A DNA stretch of 64,000 nt from Acinetobacter sp. TR3 (lineage in GTDB: Bacteria; Pseudomonadota; Gammaproteobacteria; Pseudomonadales; Moraxellaceae), in contig NZ_CP114264.1 in assembly GCF_027105055.1 (NCBI RefSeq), positions 1,736,001-1,800,000 on the forward strand. The letters run 5' to 3'. The number at the start of each line of letters is the position of its first letter. Within the stretch, counting starts at the first letter, position 1. The notes beneath the pieces were generated by a model that searched no databases, was not told the DNA's origin, and saw only the letters and a program-made list of their open reading frames with translations. This document shows positions 9,365 through 18,722 of the stretch, piece by piece. The position numbers and the translations under genes were made by a program.

Positions 9365-10498
9365 TTATGGTATCTCTCGACAATCACTTGAGCCAAAAAG
9401 CGTATCACGAATCGTTGCTAGCAATTCATAGTTAGCACGACGACTGTGATCATAGTTTTGTTCACTTGGTCGCCAGTCTGTCAATGTGGTTGGCATCGGT
9501 GCGATCACAGGAACAGTTTCAATTCCATTGAGTGCAAATAAACGTCTTGTTCGTGGCATATGATATTCATCTGTGATGAGAATGACTGTCGGTGCGCCAC
9601 CTTTCTTTTGCAGTAATAATGAACTAAATCGGGAGTTTTCACAGGTATTCATACTTCTATTTTCTAGAAGCTTCGCTTCTATACCGCGTTCTTTCAGCCA
9701 AGCTTGCATATAAGGTGCTTCAACACCACTTAAAACAATAGGAAGAGGATACTGCTTTTCGACTTGCAAAGTTTTTTCCAATCGAAGACGTGTATAGTTA
9801 TTTACAACAATATCTTTACCATTTGCACCAAGTGTCAAGCCACCACCTAAAACAACAATTGCATATGGCTGAGACAATCCTTGCGACTCGTTCATTCCAT
9901 CCTTGTTCTTCTTCAGCTCAACTAAATCTTTATTTGTCTCCTCTTTTTCATCTGGATAAACAGGTAATTCAACAGGATATGTTTCTAAAAAAGCAATATA
10001 TTTCCCCATTAAAGCCTGATTATCAGGCGTATTCCACTGTAAAAAATCCATTGGCGTACTTGCTGCTACAGCAGAACTTTCTTGTTCCTGTTCTGACTTT
10101 TCCGTCATTAATGGAATATTCGTTTGCTGATTTTCTTCTACATTTTCGCGTTCTTGCTCTTCGATGATCAATTGTTGTAATAATTTATAACGTGCTTGAA
10201 TTAATCTCAAATCTTCAGGTTTTTCAGACTGAAATGTTTTTTCCATTAACTTGAGATAAGCTTGGCGCGCAATCCACAAATTAGACCCCGGCTCCAAAGT
10301 TTCATGCTCGCTTAACGCAGCTGGTTTCTGACTTTGTGCGGCAACTTCATTCACATCAACAGGCACAAATCGGTTTAGCCCCTTTACAACCAATTGCGAA
10401 TAAAATGGCGAATATAAAAAAAGTACAAAGCAGCCTAATAGCACGAAAAATATAGTTATGATTCGTACTAAGCCAATCATCCAATGTACTTTATCCAT
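9365..10498 (-). CDS. YdcF/ElyC-type (DUF218) membrane protein
   Basis: A 377-residue protein with one N-terminal transmembrane helix (about residues 8-30), a long charged linker rich in Glu and Gln (about 50-200), and a C-terminal DUF218 domain. The domain starts with YAIVVLGGGLTLGANGKD and includes LPIVLSGVEA, ENRSMNTCENSRFS and LITDEYHMPRTRRLFALNG, the usual conserved points. In E. coli a member (ElyC) influences envelope/peptidoglycan precursor handling. Here the gene follows murB by 8 bp on the same strand, which suits an envelope role. The linker is longer than in typical family members. The exact activity is unknown. Confidence 0.82.
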   Translation of the reverse strand: MDKVHWMIGLVRIITIFFVLLGCFVLFLYSPFYSQLVVKGLNRFVPVDVNEVAAQSQKPAALSEHETLEPGSNLWIARQAYLKLMEKTFQSEKPEDLRLIQARYKLLQQLIIEEQERENVEENQQTNIPLMTEKSEQEQESSAVAASTPMDFLQWNTPDNQALMGKYIAFLETYPVELPVYPDEKEETNKDLVELKKNKDGMNESQGLSQPYAIVVLGGGLTLGANGKDIVVNNYTRLRLEKTLQVEKQYPLPIVLSGVEAPYMQAWLKERGIEAKLLENRSMNTCENSRFSSLLLQKKGGAPTVILITDEYHMPRTRRLFALNGIETVPVIAPMPTTLTDWRPSEQNYDHSRRANYELLATIRDTLFGSSDCREIP

Positions 10499-10506
10499 AA
10501 AATTCC

Positions 10507-11541
10507 TTATACATGATGCGCTTGGATTAAGCCTTGCTCACTATACAACACTGGTTCAGGTTCTAATTGAATATTAAACTTCTGTTTTACATCACTTTGT
10601 ACTGTTTGATAGGTATTTTTAACATCAGCTAATGTCGCATCTGCATAATTCACTAACACCAATGCCTGTTTATCAAACATTCCAACCGAACCAAGTTGTT
10701 TACCTTTCCAACCTGTTTGATCAATCAACCAACCCGCCGCAACTTTAACATTGCTATGTGCTTGAGGATAATGGGGAATATTTGGAAAATGCTGAGCAAT
10801 TTTACCAAATTCAGCTTCAGTCAAAATTGGATTCTTAAAAAAGCTTCCAACATTTGGAAATTCTTTTGGATCAGGCAATTTACTTTGACGAATATGAATC
10901 ACCTGATTTTGTAAATTTTCAGCGGTCAGTTCATCTCCAACTGCTTGTTTAAGATCACCATAGTTCAACTTCAAATCGACCTTTTTTAGTAATTTGAAAG
11001 TAACACTCACGATGATGTAGCGATTTGGATAATCTTTGAAAATACTATGGCGATAAGCAAAGTGACAGTCTGAACCTGAAATACAGTCAAACATTTTTAG
11101 TTGACGATCATAGACTTGAACAGAATCGATAAACTCGCCAACTTCAACACCATAGGCACCAATATTCTGCACAGGTGATGCACCCACTAAACCAGGAATG
11201 AGTGCGAGGTTTTGCAAACCAAACCATTGTTGTTGAGTGCTGTACAACACAAAGTCATGCCATACTTGCCCAGCACCTACTTTAACTGTGATGGTATTTT
11301 CATCTTCAGCGAGAACATTTATCCCTTGTATATTTAAATGCAACACCAAAGCTTGAATCTGTTGGGGTAATAACACATTACTTCCACCAGATAAAATCAA
11401 AGCATTTAAATTGTGTTGCTCAGCAAAGTTCAATGCCTCGATCACATCATCAGGATGATTGATTTGAACATAATGCGAAGCAATAGCATTCAAATTTAAT
11501 GTATTTAAGTTTTTAAGCTGAACTTGTGCTTGTACCTGCAT
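10507..11541 (-). CDS. murB: UDP-N-acetylenolpyruvoylglucosamine reductase
   Basis: A FAD enzyme that reduces UDP-GlcNAc-enolpyruvate to UDP-MurNAc in peptidoglycan synthesis. The 344-residue length and motifs fit type I Mur[11 protein letters not shown] (FAD pyrophosphate), [29 protein letters not shown], and the catalytic-serine region [12 protein letters not shown]. The C-terminal EPEPVLY is also typical. It starts 16 bp after the low-molecular-weight phosphatase gene and is followed by the YdcF-like gene, so the four genes 12064-8335 probably form one minus-strand operon. Confidence 0.95.
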   Translation of the reverse strand: MQVQAQVQLKNLNTLNLNAIASHYVQINHPDDVIEALNFAEQHNLNALILSGGSNVLLPQQIQALVLHLNIQGINVLAEDENTITVKVGAGQVWHDFVLYSTQQQWFGLQNLALIPGLVGASPVQNIGAYGVEVGEFIDSVQVYDRQLKMFDCISGSDCHFAYRHSIFKDYPNRYIIVSVTFKLLKKVDLKLNYGDLKQAVGDELTAENLQNQVIHIRQSKLPDPKEFPNVGSFFKNPILTEAEFGKIAQHFPNIPHYPQAHSNVKVAAGWLIDQTGWKGKQLGSVGMFDKQALVLVNYADATLADVKNTYQTVQSDVKQKFNIQLEPEPVLYSEQGLIQAHHV

Positions 11542-11557
11542 ATTAAATTAAATCCTA

Positions 11558-12064
11558 TTACTCTACTTTCATTTGCTTTTTAAAAACGTTAACCCATGCT
11601 TGGCTGCTAGATTCACATTGATCAAGTACTCGATCAAATCCATCCGATCCACCGTAGTAAGGGTCAGGAACAGCTTGTTGCATAAAATGAGGGTCATGCT
11701 CACTCATCAATGCGATCTTGGCTCGAATTCGATCAGCACCGAATTGTTTTACCGCTTTTGATATTAATGCCTGAATATCATCAAAATTTTCATGATCCAT
11801 CGCAAGAATAAGATCAAACTCCACAAAGTCTGCTAAAACAATTTGTCTTGCTCTTAATGTCGATAAATCATATCCACGTTGTATGGCATGTTTTTGACTA
11901 CGTAAATCAGGGGCTTTGTTTGGATGATAATTACTGGTTCCCGCGGAATCGACCACCACATTTAAACCATGAGTCTCACAATAATGTCTGAGAATTGCTT
12001 CTGCTGTAGGAGAACGACAAATATTCCCTAAACAAACGCATAGAACCCTATATGGTGTTTCCAT
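11558..12064 (-). CDS. low molecular weight protein-tyrosine phosphatase
   Basis: A 168-residue low-molecular-weight phosphatase. The P-loop CLGNICRSPTAEA near residue 10 has the CX5R signature, and the general acid is the Asp of VPDPYYGG near residue 130. These proteins dephosphorylate tyrosine kinases or small substrates, often in capsule systems, but here it stands alone at the head of the murB operon, so the substrate is open. The start is an ATG at 12064 in a divergent region next to the IS remnant. The C-terminal part is slightly longer than the 140-150 residues of minimal members. Confidence 0.9.
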   Translation of the reverse strand: METPYRVLCVCLGNICRSPTAEAILRHYCETHGLNVVVDSAGTSNYHPNKAPDLRSQKHAIQRGYDLSTLRARQIVLADFVEFDLILAMDHENFDDIQALISKAVKQFGADRIRAKIALMSEHDPHFMQQAVPDPYYGGSDGFDRVLDQCESSSQAWVNVFKKQMKVE

Positions 12065-12226
12065 TAAAAAAACATTCCAAGATTTTGTTTTTTAAAAAAA
12101 TATAAATATTGCATACAAAATTCCTGCAAACTGCTTAAATGTGATCATACGTGAATTGACCATTGTGACATCAGGTATTTTGTCAAAAATTGCTTTGATT
12201 TGAAAGGAAATAGTAACGATGAATAT

Positions 12227-12444
12227 GGCTTTGTTGCACAAAGCTATTCTTGAAGGCTTCTTCAGCAATATAATTTCTAGATGAAGAAACCTGCACCTAA
12301 AATCTACCGTACACCAATTGGTCCTCGTATAACCAAGCTTTAATCAAGCGAGAAAATATTTCAATCTGGTTTGATCCCAAGACCCACAGACATCACCATA
12401 ACAGTTTCAAAATGGCAGAATCGCTTCAAAGCTACACTTTTTAA
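12227..12444 (+). mobile_element. truncated IS5-family (IS903-like) insertion remnant
   Basis: GGCTTTGTTGCACAAAG at 12227-12243 looks like the terminal inverted repeat of IS903-group elements. It is followed after about 40 bp by the start of a transposase reading frame, which is lost after about 55 codons. No matching right-end repeat is visible before the alcohol dehydrogenase gene, so only the left end survives. AAGGAAA and an ATG at 12220 just upstream look like a gene start that the element interrupted. Confidence 0.65.
12281..12444 (+). pseudogene. IS5-family transposase fragment, frameshifted
   Basis: From the ATG at 12281 the frame encodes MKKPAPKIYRT. A one-base shift near 12313 is then needed to continue with NWSSYNQALIKRENISIWFD, which matches the expected N-terminus of IS5-family transposases. 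In the shifted frame the reading ends at the TAA 12442-12444. The remaining 250 or so residues with the DDE catalytic core are absent, so the product is not functional. The last 15-20 codons do not look like the family and may be unrelated flanking DNA. Confidence 0.65.
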
Positions 12445-12534
12445 CAGCATCTTATGCTAATTTATTTGGACAGTGAAACTTATACTCACTTGATATAAAA
12501 ATGATGTATTTATGATGAAAATAAGGATGTATGT

Positions 12535-13695
12535 ATGAACCCGTTTCAATTTCAAACTGTTCCCAACATTATCTCGGGGCTAGGTTCGATACAAGAACTT
12601 AAAAATGTGCTTACTCAACAAAATTATCAAAAAGCATTCATTGTGACCGATGCAGGGATGATACAGCATCAATTGCATCAGCCCATTTTAGAAATCCTGA
12701 CTCAGATTGGTCTTGAGTATATTATTTATTCCGATATCCAAGCAGATCCACCAGAGCATATTGTATTAGAAGCTGTTGATTTTGCGACACAAGAGCAAAT
12801 TGATGTGATCATCGGTTTTGGTGGTGGTAGTTCCATGGACGTGGCTAAAATCATTGCCTTGCTCGCACACCCTAAACAACAGCAAAAACTGAGTGAAATC
12901 TATGGGGTAAACCAAGCTAAAGCACCGCGTTTACCACTCATTCTTATTCCAACAACAGCAGGAACAGGTTCGGAAGTCACCCCGATCTCGATCGTAACCA
13001 CTGGCGCAACCACAAAAATGGGCGTGGTTTCTCCAATTCTATATGCAGATGTCGCAATTTTAGATGCAACATTTACGCAAGGGTTACCTGCTCATATCAC
13101 AGCGGCAACAGGTATTGACGCGATGGTACATGCAATTGAAGCCTACACTTCAAATGTTAAAAAGAACTTCTATGCAGATATGTTAACCAGAAATGCACTG
13201 AAATTATTAAATCATAATTTAGCTAAGGTATTGAAAAATGGTGCTGATCTAGAAGCTCGCCAGAATATGTTGGTCGGTTCAATGCTTGCTGGTCAAGCAT
13301 TTGCTAATGCCCCAGTCGCAGCAGTCCATGCCCTCGCTTATCCATTGGGCGGACATTTCCATCTTTCACACGGACATACCAATGCCTTAGTTTTAGTTGA
13401 AGTGCTAAAGTTTAATGCACCTAAAGCTAAGCAACAGTATGCAGAACTCACGCAATTGTTAGATCCACGTAGTACAGGTTGTACCGATGGTTTATGTGAT
13501 CTATTTATTGATCATATGGAGAATCATTTGGACCAAAGTGGATTAACATTGAAATTAAAAGATTTAGACATTCCTGAGGCGAAGTTACCTCAGTTAGCAA
13601 AAGATGCAATGCTACAAACCAGACTGTTGCAAAACAATCCAAGGGAAATGACCGAGCAAGACGCATTACAGATCTATCAGGCGATTTATGCATGA
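12535..13695 (+). CDS. iron-containing alcohol dehydrogenase
   Basis: A 386-residue group III alcohol dehydrogenase. The N-terminal Rossmann-like half has GFGGGSSMDVAKIIALLA (NAD(P) binding, about residue 96) and TTAGTGSEVTPISIVT. The helical C-terminal half has the metal-binding segments GIDAMVHAIEAYTS and AVHALAYPLGGHFHLSHGHT. It interconverts an aldehyde or ketone with an alcohol; the substrate cannot be read from the sequence. The gene overlaps the next thioesterase by 4 bp (ATGA), so the pair is one translational unit. GGATG lies shortly before the ATG. Confidence 0.9.
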   Translation: MNPFQFQTVPNIISGLGSIQELKNVLTQQNYQKAFIVTDAGMIQHQLHQPILEILTQIGLEYIIYSDIQADPPEHIVLEAVDFATQEQIDVIIGFGGGSSMDVAKIIALLAHPKQQQKLSEIYGVNQAKAPRLPLILIPTTAGTGSEVTPISIVTTGATTKMGVVSPILYADVAILDATFTQGLPAHITAATGIDAMVHAIEAYTSNVKKNFYADMLTRNALKLLNHNLAKVLKNGADLEARQNMLVGSMLAGQAFANAPVAAVHALAYPLGGHFHLSHGHTNALVLVEVLKFNAPKAKQQYAELTQLLDPRSTGCTDGLCDLFIDHMENHLDQSGLTLKLKDLDIPEAKLPQLAKDAMLQTRLLQNNPREMTEQDALQIYQAIYA

Positions 13696-14135
13696 CCAAA
13701 CCTATTTTAAAAACACGAGAGCAATTTAAGTTTTTCTTCCCGATCCAAACTCGTTGGGCTGATAATGATATTTATGGTCATGTGAACAATGTGACCTACT
13801 ATAGTTATTTTGATACCGCTGCCAATTCTTTACTGATTCAAAAAACAGGATTTGACATTCACAACAGTGAAATTATTGGCTTAGTGGTTGACTCTGCCTG
13901 TAGTTTTTTGCAAGAGCTTTCCTTTCCAGAAGTCGTTGAGGTTGGTGTTGCGATTGGAAAAATCGGCAACTCCTCGCTTAGATATGAACTGGCAATTTTT
14001 AAACAAGATCAATTTGAAGCGGCAGCACAAGGACATTTCGTGCATGTATTTGTAGATCGTGAAAATCGAAAAAGTACAGCAATTCCTAAAAACATGCGAA
14101 ATATTTTACAAGAATATCTTTTATCTATTTCTTAA
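13692..14135 (+). CDS. hotdog-fold acyl-CoA thioesterase (4HBT type)
   Basis: A 147-residue single hotdog-domain protein. The motif RWADNDIYGHVNNVTYYSYFD near residue 18 contains the catalytic aspartate and the HVNN turn of 4-hydroxybenzoyl-CoA/YbgC-type thioesterases. The start overlaps the stop of the alcohol dehydrogenase by 4 bp, so it is coupled to it. Together they might handle an acyl-CoA/alcohol intermediate, but the substrate is not deducible. A strong terminator follows. Confidence 0.88.
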   Translation: MTKPILKTREQFKFFFPIQTRWADNDIYGHVNNVTYYSYFDTAANSLLIQKTGFDIHNSEIIGLVVDSACSFLQELSFPEVVEVGVAIGKIGNSSLRYELAIFKQDQFEAAAQGHFVHVFVDRENRKSTAIPKNMRNILQEYLLSIS

Positions 14136-14137
14136 AT

Positions 14138-14178
14138 AAACCTGCCGACATGATTGCTATAACCATGTCGGCAGGTTT
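14138..14178. terminator. bidirectional terminator between the thioesterase and Ter cluster
   Basis: A perfect 15-bp stem (14138-14152 with 14164-14178; core CCTGCCGACATG / CATGTCGGCAGG) and an 11-nt loop lie between convergent genes. AAA/TTT flanks occur on both sides. This is the end of the long minus-strand Ter operon. Confidence 0.85.
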
Positions 14179-14190
14179 TAACATTACTTT

Positions 14191-14772
14191 TTAGATATGT
14201 GGCAATACATATGGCACGATATCTTGGAAAGTACGACCATGTACATTCTCACCAATCGCATGCATTTTCCACGCGTCATTATGGCGATAGATTTTCGCAA
14301 TAATTAGACCTGTATGACCGCCTTGTGAAGACAATTTGTAACTCGCAATTTGTTGATTGCTTGCTTGATCAACCAAACGACAGAATGCATTTTCTACTTT
14401 TTCAAAAGTTTGACCACGGAAACTACTCACCGTAAAAACCAATGATTTCACTTGACTTGGCACTTGCGTCAGATTCACACGAATAACTTCATCATCGCCA
14501 TCACCCGCACCTGTGAGATTATCGCCAGAATGGGTAATACTGCCATCCTTACTGCGTAATTGCCCAAAATAAACAACATCGACAACTTGTTTATTCTCAT
14601 CAAACAAAATCACTGAGGCATCAAGGTCAATATCTGCACTACCACCACCAAAACCTAAAAAGCCTTTACTCTTGGCAACATCCCAACCAACACCAAGAAA
14701 AATTTGTTGTAAGCTGCTACCATCTGCTTTTTGCAAATTGATTTTTTGCCCTTTTTCTAAATTAATCGCCAT
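14191..14772 (-). CDS. terZ: TerD-domain protein, TerZ-like
   Basis: A 193-residue TerD-family protein. These are soluble Ca2+-binding proteins linked to tellurite, phage and colicin tolerance. The acidic calcium-binding strands are present as GSADIDLDASVILFDE and THSGDNLTGAGDGDDE. The insertion KSKGFLGFGGG after VGWDV and the C-terminal WKMHAIGENVHGRTF are the features that make it closest to TerZ. I chose the second of two adjacent ATG codons, because relatives begin with MA; the other is 3 bp upstream, and GAGGG precedes both. It is the last gene of the cluster before the terminator. Confidence 0.85.
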   Translation of the reverse strand: MAINLEKGQKINLQKADGSSLQQIFLGVGWDVAKSKGFLGFGGGSADIDLDASVILFDENKQVVDVVYFGQLRSKDGSITHSGDNLTGAGDGDDEVIRVNLTQVPSQVKSLVFTVSSFRGQTFEKVENAFCRLVDQASNQQIASYKLSSQGGHTGLIIAKIYRHNDAWKMHAIGENVHGRTFQDIVPYVLPHI

Positions 14773-14825
14773 CATTAAGCCCTCTTTGTTAAATAAATGT
14801 TTTAAATGATTTTTCGTTGTAAAAA

Positions 14826-15539
14826 TTACTGATTTGAACGTGGACTCAATTTACTCTGTAACCATGCAAGAAGGTTTTGGCGATTACGTGAACAAATGAC
14901 AACTTTGCCCTTACCTGAAAAACGTAACACCATGCCCTCACCACTCATGACACTATTCATCAAATTACCTAAGAGTCCACTACTCTGTGAGGTAGAAACA
15001 GATAAACTGTAATTTAGGCGTGAATCCCAACATACGACATGACCATTATCAATTACAATCTCTTTATTTGGCTCAACCTCAATTTCAAATAATGTACCGC
15101 AACCTGCAACAACCACCTGACCTTGTCCACTGGTTTCCATAACGAGAAAACCACCCGTATTTCCAAAGAAAGCACCACCAAGACTACTATTTAGACGTGC
15201 TTTGATCTCCACCGAATTATGTGCTGCTACGAAGGCACCATCACTTAATATATATTGCGTTGCGCCAACATCAAGAATTTGCATATCACCATCTAATGCT
15301 GCGGAAAGTAAACAATCCCCATCTCCGCGCACTGCTTCTATATGTTGTTGAAATAATGATTCATCGTTAGCAAAACGGCGCAATAAGGACTGCATTAAAC
15401 CACCTTGCAAACGCCCTTTGAGTTCCAATGGGTCTTCCATCATCACCATTGCATTACTTTCGCAATAAATCTTATCGCCACGGCGCATCGCAACATGTAA
15501 GAATGGTTCTGGTGAACCGACTAAACTAAATTGAGCCAT
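14826..15539 (-). CDS. AIM24/TIGR00266-family protein
   Basis: A 237-residue protein of the AIM24 (TIGR00266) group, a tryptophan-RNA-attenuator-like beta fold. Visible hallmarks are the N-terminal segment around FLHVAMRRGDKIYCESNAMV, the glycine-rich central part GGAFFGNTGGFLVMETSGQG and the C-terminal VMSGEGMVLRFSGKGKVVICSR. Such genes recur inside bacterial Ter operons. The biochemical role is not established. It lies 12 bp downstream of the TerF-like gene and 53 bp before the terZ-like gene, all on the minus strand. Confidence 0.82.
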   Translation of the reverse strand: MAQFSLVGSPEPFLHVAMRRGDKIYCESNAMVMMEDPLELKGRLQGGLMQSLLRRFANDESLFQQHIEAVRGDGDCLLSAALDGDMQILDVGATQYILSDGAFVAAHNSVEIKARLNSSLGGAFFGNTGGFLVMETSGQGQVVVAGCGTLFEIEVEPNKEIVIDNGHVVCWDSRLNYSLSVSTSQSSGLLGNLMNSVMSGEGMVLRFSGKGKVVICSRNRQNLLAWLQSKLSPRSNQ

Positions 15540-15551
15540 ATTATCTAACCC

Positions 15552-16844
15552 TTAATTCTCAATAATTTGATGTTGTTTTGCAGCTTTCAACCAATCAGGA
15601 AATTCTTCTAACAGCAATTCATATAAACGATCATCAGAAACGCTGTCTATTCGATCTAAACTAAAAAAATTACAGTTATCAACCACTCGCCCTTTTAGAT
15701 CATCTAATTTTTCTAATGCCCCATAATCTCGCCCACCAATGCCAACAAACTGCCAGAAAATTGGCAATTTTGCAGCTTGGGTTAAGATTTTTTGCATTTC
15801 TCTTCGGCTGCCTACACCACCATCCGAAACAAAGAGTACAAAAGTGGGAATCTTATCTGTGAATTTTTGATAATAATTAATGACTGCCTCAATGGCTGGA
15901 ATCTCTTGATTGAAACGAGCGCCAACTTGCCAATTTTTCCAGCCTCGTTGGGTCGTATTAATAAAGTCATTTACATTGCTTAGTGTGACTTCATCTAGCT
16001 GTGCTGTTTTAGCTGCAAATGCCCAACACTCAAAACTTCCATCATTATCAAAGTGAATCGCTAAAGGCATTAAACGATTCACCACTTTCTGAACATCACC
16101 ACGACGATATTGTCCATCCATCGAACCAGATGCATCTAAAACGAGGGCAACACGAGCCGTTATTCCAAGTAAATTTTTCTTTTCTAACTGAACCAATGAT
16201 TTTTTGGTCAAGTCAATAATCGAAGCATTGCCTGTTTTTTCTGCTTTTTCTAAAGACAATTTTTTCTTTAAATCAATACTGGTTAATGGTGGTACGGTGA
16301 CTTGAGGAGCAGCTTCTTCTGCCACTTCACCACCAAAATGTTGAATCAATGCAGCTAAACCCGCACTAAAACCCTGTCCATTGGCAGCTAATCGCCAAAC
16401 ATTATCTTTGCGATAAATTTCGATTAGCATTGCAGCACGTTCCTGATCAAACATATGACCATCAAGCCTAAACTCAGCAATGACTTGCTGCTGTAAATTC
16501 AGAACTTGAACTAAGATATGTTGTGTCTGTGACATCACTGCCTGACCATCAATAGCAATGGTCATCACTAAATGCTGAATCGTCGGCGGTAATTTTGTTA
16601 AATCAATCGAAAAACGACTAGACTGAGCTTGATTATCCGTTAGTTGCACTGCTTGGCATGGTGTTTTAGGCTGATTATAGAACGTCATATAACGTTCATC
16701 GCTTAATTTATATGCTGGATCTAATCCAAAACTAGCGATATCTAAAGCGAAATTGGCTTGATATTCAATGTGAATATAAAAAGAACTTTGTCCTTGTAAA
16801 AGATCATCTAATTTAATTTTTTGCCCACGAATTAAACTCAGCAT
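15552..16844 (-). CDS. TerD-domain plus vWA protein, TerF-like
   Basis: A 430-residue fusion. Residues about 1-165 are a divergent TerD domain (ends with VWRLAANGQGFSAGLAALIQHFGG), which lacks the clear GDNxTGxGDGDDE acidic loop of its paralogues. Residues about 225-425 are a von Willebrand A domain of the TerF type with an intact MIDAS, ALVLDASGSMDGQYR, and VLFVSDGGVGSRREM. The vWA part would bind a metal and a partner protein. I chose the ATG at 16844 (MLSLIRGQ) over the TTG three codons upstream because the former matches the family beginning. Confidence 0.83.
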   Translation of the reverse strand: MLSLIRGQKIKLDDLLQGQSSFYIHIEYQANFALDIASFGLDPAYKLSDERYMTFYNQPKTPCQAVQLTDNQAQSSRFSIDLTKLPPTIQHLVMTIAIDGQAVMSQTQHILVQVLNLQQQVIAEFRLDGHMFDQERAAMLIEIYRKDNVWRLAANGQGFSAGLAALIQHFGGEVAEEAAPQVTVPPLTSIDLKKKLSLEKAEKTGNASIIDLTKKSLVQLEKKNLLGITARVALVLDASGSMDGQYRRGDVQKVVNRLMPLAIHFDNDGSFECWAFAAKTAQLDEVTLSNVNDFINTTQRGWKNWQVGARFNQEIPAIEAVINYYQKFTDKIPTFVLFVSDGGVGSRREMQKILTQAAKLPIFWQFVGIGGRDYGALEKLDDLKGRVVDNCNFFSLDRIDSVSDDRLYELLLEEFPDWLKAAKQHQIIEN

Positions 16845-16931
16845 ATGACACAATTGCCTATTTTTTCATTTATATTTTATAGTAATGATCAGAAGACAAT
16901 ACCGAAGTATCATCCTCTGATATGGGATCAA

Positions 16932-17507
16932 TTATACAGCTACACCAAAAGATGCTGCTAAAGGTCCTAAACCACCTGCAAAACCTTGACCAATGGCACG
17001 GAATTTCCATTCGCTACCATTTTTATACAGTTCACCAAAAATCATTGCTGTTTCTGTGCTGCTATCTTCAGATAAGTCATAACGTGCGATTTCACTACCG
17101 CCTGCGTCATTACAAACACGGATATAAGCATTTGCAACTTGACCAAAGTTTTGGTTACGCCCTTGACCATCATAAATAGTCACTGCAAAAATCACTTTAG
17201 CAACATCCGCTGGGACTTTACTTAAATCAACGCTCAGTGTCTCATCATCGCCTGCGCCTTCGCCAGTACGGTTGTCACCATTGTGTACGACTGAACCATC
17301 AGATGATTTTAAGTTATTAAAGAAAATAAAATCATTATCAGCACGTACTTTACCGCTTTCAGTGACAAGAAATGCAATCGCATCTAAGTCAAATGCTTGA
17401 CCATCAGTTACACGAGGATTCCAACCCAAACCTACTGTCGTTTTGGTAATTCCAGGGGCTTCTTTTGTTAAGCTAACATTTCCGCCTTTGGTTAGACTAA
17501 TTGCCAT
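16932..17507 (-). CDS. terE: TerD-family protein, TerE-like
   Basis: A 191-residue TerD-domain protein. The sequence begins [19 protein letters not shown] and has [35 protein letters not shown] and the C-terminal [17 protein letters not shown], which matches TerE better than TerD. The Ca2+-binding acidic residues are kept, except that one DGDDE is AGDDE. AAGGAG sits 10 bp before the ATG. It follows the TerC-like gene by 84 bp. It is expected in the cytosol or at the membrane with the other Ter proteins. Confidence 0.88.
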   Translation of the reverse strand: MAISLTKGGNVSLTKEAPGITKTTVGLGWNPRVTDGQAFDLDAIAFLVTESGKVRADNDFIFFNNLKSSDGSVVHNGDNRTGEGAGDDETLSVDLSKVPADVAKVIFAVTIYDGQGRNQNFGQVANAYIRVCNDAGGSEIARYDLSEDSSTETAMIFGELYKNGSEWKFRAIGQGFAGGLGPLAASFGVAV

Positions 17508-17591
17508 TGAAGTGTACTCCTTATTCTACTGTTCAAATAAATATTGATTCTCATTTGATATAACAGATTTTCTCTACTATATCTATATATT

Positions 17592-18674
17592 TTATAAAGA
17601 TTTTGCTTGTCGTTTCTCATAAGCAATCGATGAAAAAATTGCCCAGATAATGAAAGCGACACCAATCAATCCTGTCACAACTTCAGGAACATGACCACCT
17701 GTACCTGTATAAAGCATAATTGCAGCAAGAATACCAATCGCATACATTGCGCCATGCTCTAAAAATACAAATGCTTCTAATGTGCCTTTCTCAACCAAAT
17801 AAATCGTCATCGAACGGACAAACATTGCTCCAATTGCCAAACCAAGCATAATCACCACAACATCAGTAGTAATTGCGAATGCACCAATAACACCATCAAA
17901 ACTAAATGATGCATCAAGCACTTCTAAGTAAAGAAATCCACCAATACCTGCTTTTACAATCGTACTAGATGCGCCTGATGCTTTTGATTCATCCTGACTT
18001 TCATCACTTTCTTCTGTCTGACTACTTTCAAGTAAATGTCCTAGTGCCTGAACACCGACATATACCACAATCCCCCAAATACCGGCTAAAGTCACCACCA
18101 GTTTAGTTTCCATATCCACTAAACTCACCATAATCAGCAATGCAATCATGGCAACAAATACAGACATTGCTGGAACATTGGCAAGATTCGCTAGTCGTGA
18201 TTCCAACCAGTGAAACCAGTGCGTATCCTTTCCATCGTCAAACAAGAAATTCAAGAAAACAAGCAATAAGAACATGCCACCAAAAGCTGCAATTTCAGCA
18301 TGGTGCGCAAGCAGTTTTTCTGAATAATGGACTGGGTCATTGAGCGCCATTTTAACAACATCAACCATTCCCATATCTGCTGTGATTGCAACAATCACAA
18401 TTGGGAAAATCAAACGCATCCCAAATACAGCAATCAGAATGCCGACCGTTAAAAATATCTTTTTCCAGAACTCATCCCAATGACGTAAGATCGAAGCATT
18501 CACCACTGCATTATCAAAAGATAGAGAAACCTCCATCACTGCTAAAATGGCAGTAATTAATAAAACGCGAAGCATGGTTTGAATACCTGCCTCTGGTCCA
18601 TGGCTGAAACCCCACCAAGCGGATAACGCTAAGCAGATTACCGTGAAAATAATTGAGAAACGAAAATGTTTCAT
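17592..18674 (-). CDS. TerC-like integral membrane protein (DUF475)
   Basis: A 360-residue polytopic protein with about nine hydrophobic segments. EVSLSFDNAVVNASIL near residue 48 and LDASFSFDGVIGAFAI near residue 258 are the paired acidic motifs in membrane helices that characterise the TerC/DUF475 superfamily, thought to handle metal ions. A charged linker (SQTEESDESQDESKASGASS) separates the two halves. It sits between the terD- and terE-like genes, as terC does in classical terZABCDE operons, so I regard it as the functional TerC of this cluster though its sequence is of the DUF475 branch. Confidence 0.85.
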   Translation of the reverse strand: MKHFRFSIIFTVICLALSAWWGFSHGPEAGIQTMLRVLLITAILAVMEVSLSFDNAVVNASILRHWDEFWKKIFLTVGILIAVFGMRLIFPIVIVAITADMGMVDVVKMALNDPVHYSEKLLAHHAEIAAFGGMFLLLVFLNFLFDDGKDTHWFHWLESRLANLANVPAMSVFVAMIALLIMVSLVDMETKLVVTLAGIWGIVVYVGVQALGHLLESSQTEESDESQDESKASGASSTIVKAGIGGFLYLEVLDASFSFDGVIGAFAITTDVVVIMLGLAIGAMFVRSMTIYLVEKGTLEAFVFLEHGAMYAIGILAAIMLYTGTGGHVPEVVTGLIGVAFIIWAIFSSIAYEKRQAKSL

Positions 18675-18722
18675 TGTGCCCCTTTTTGATAAAATCTTAT
18701 CGTCATAATTTAAAAATTAAAC

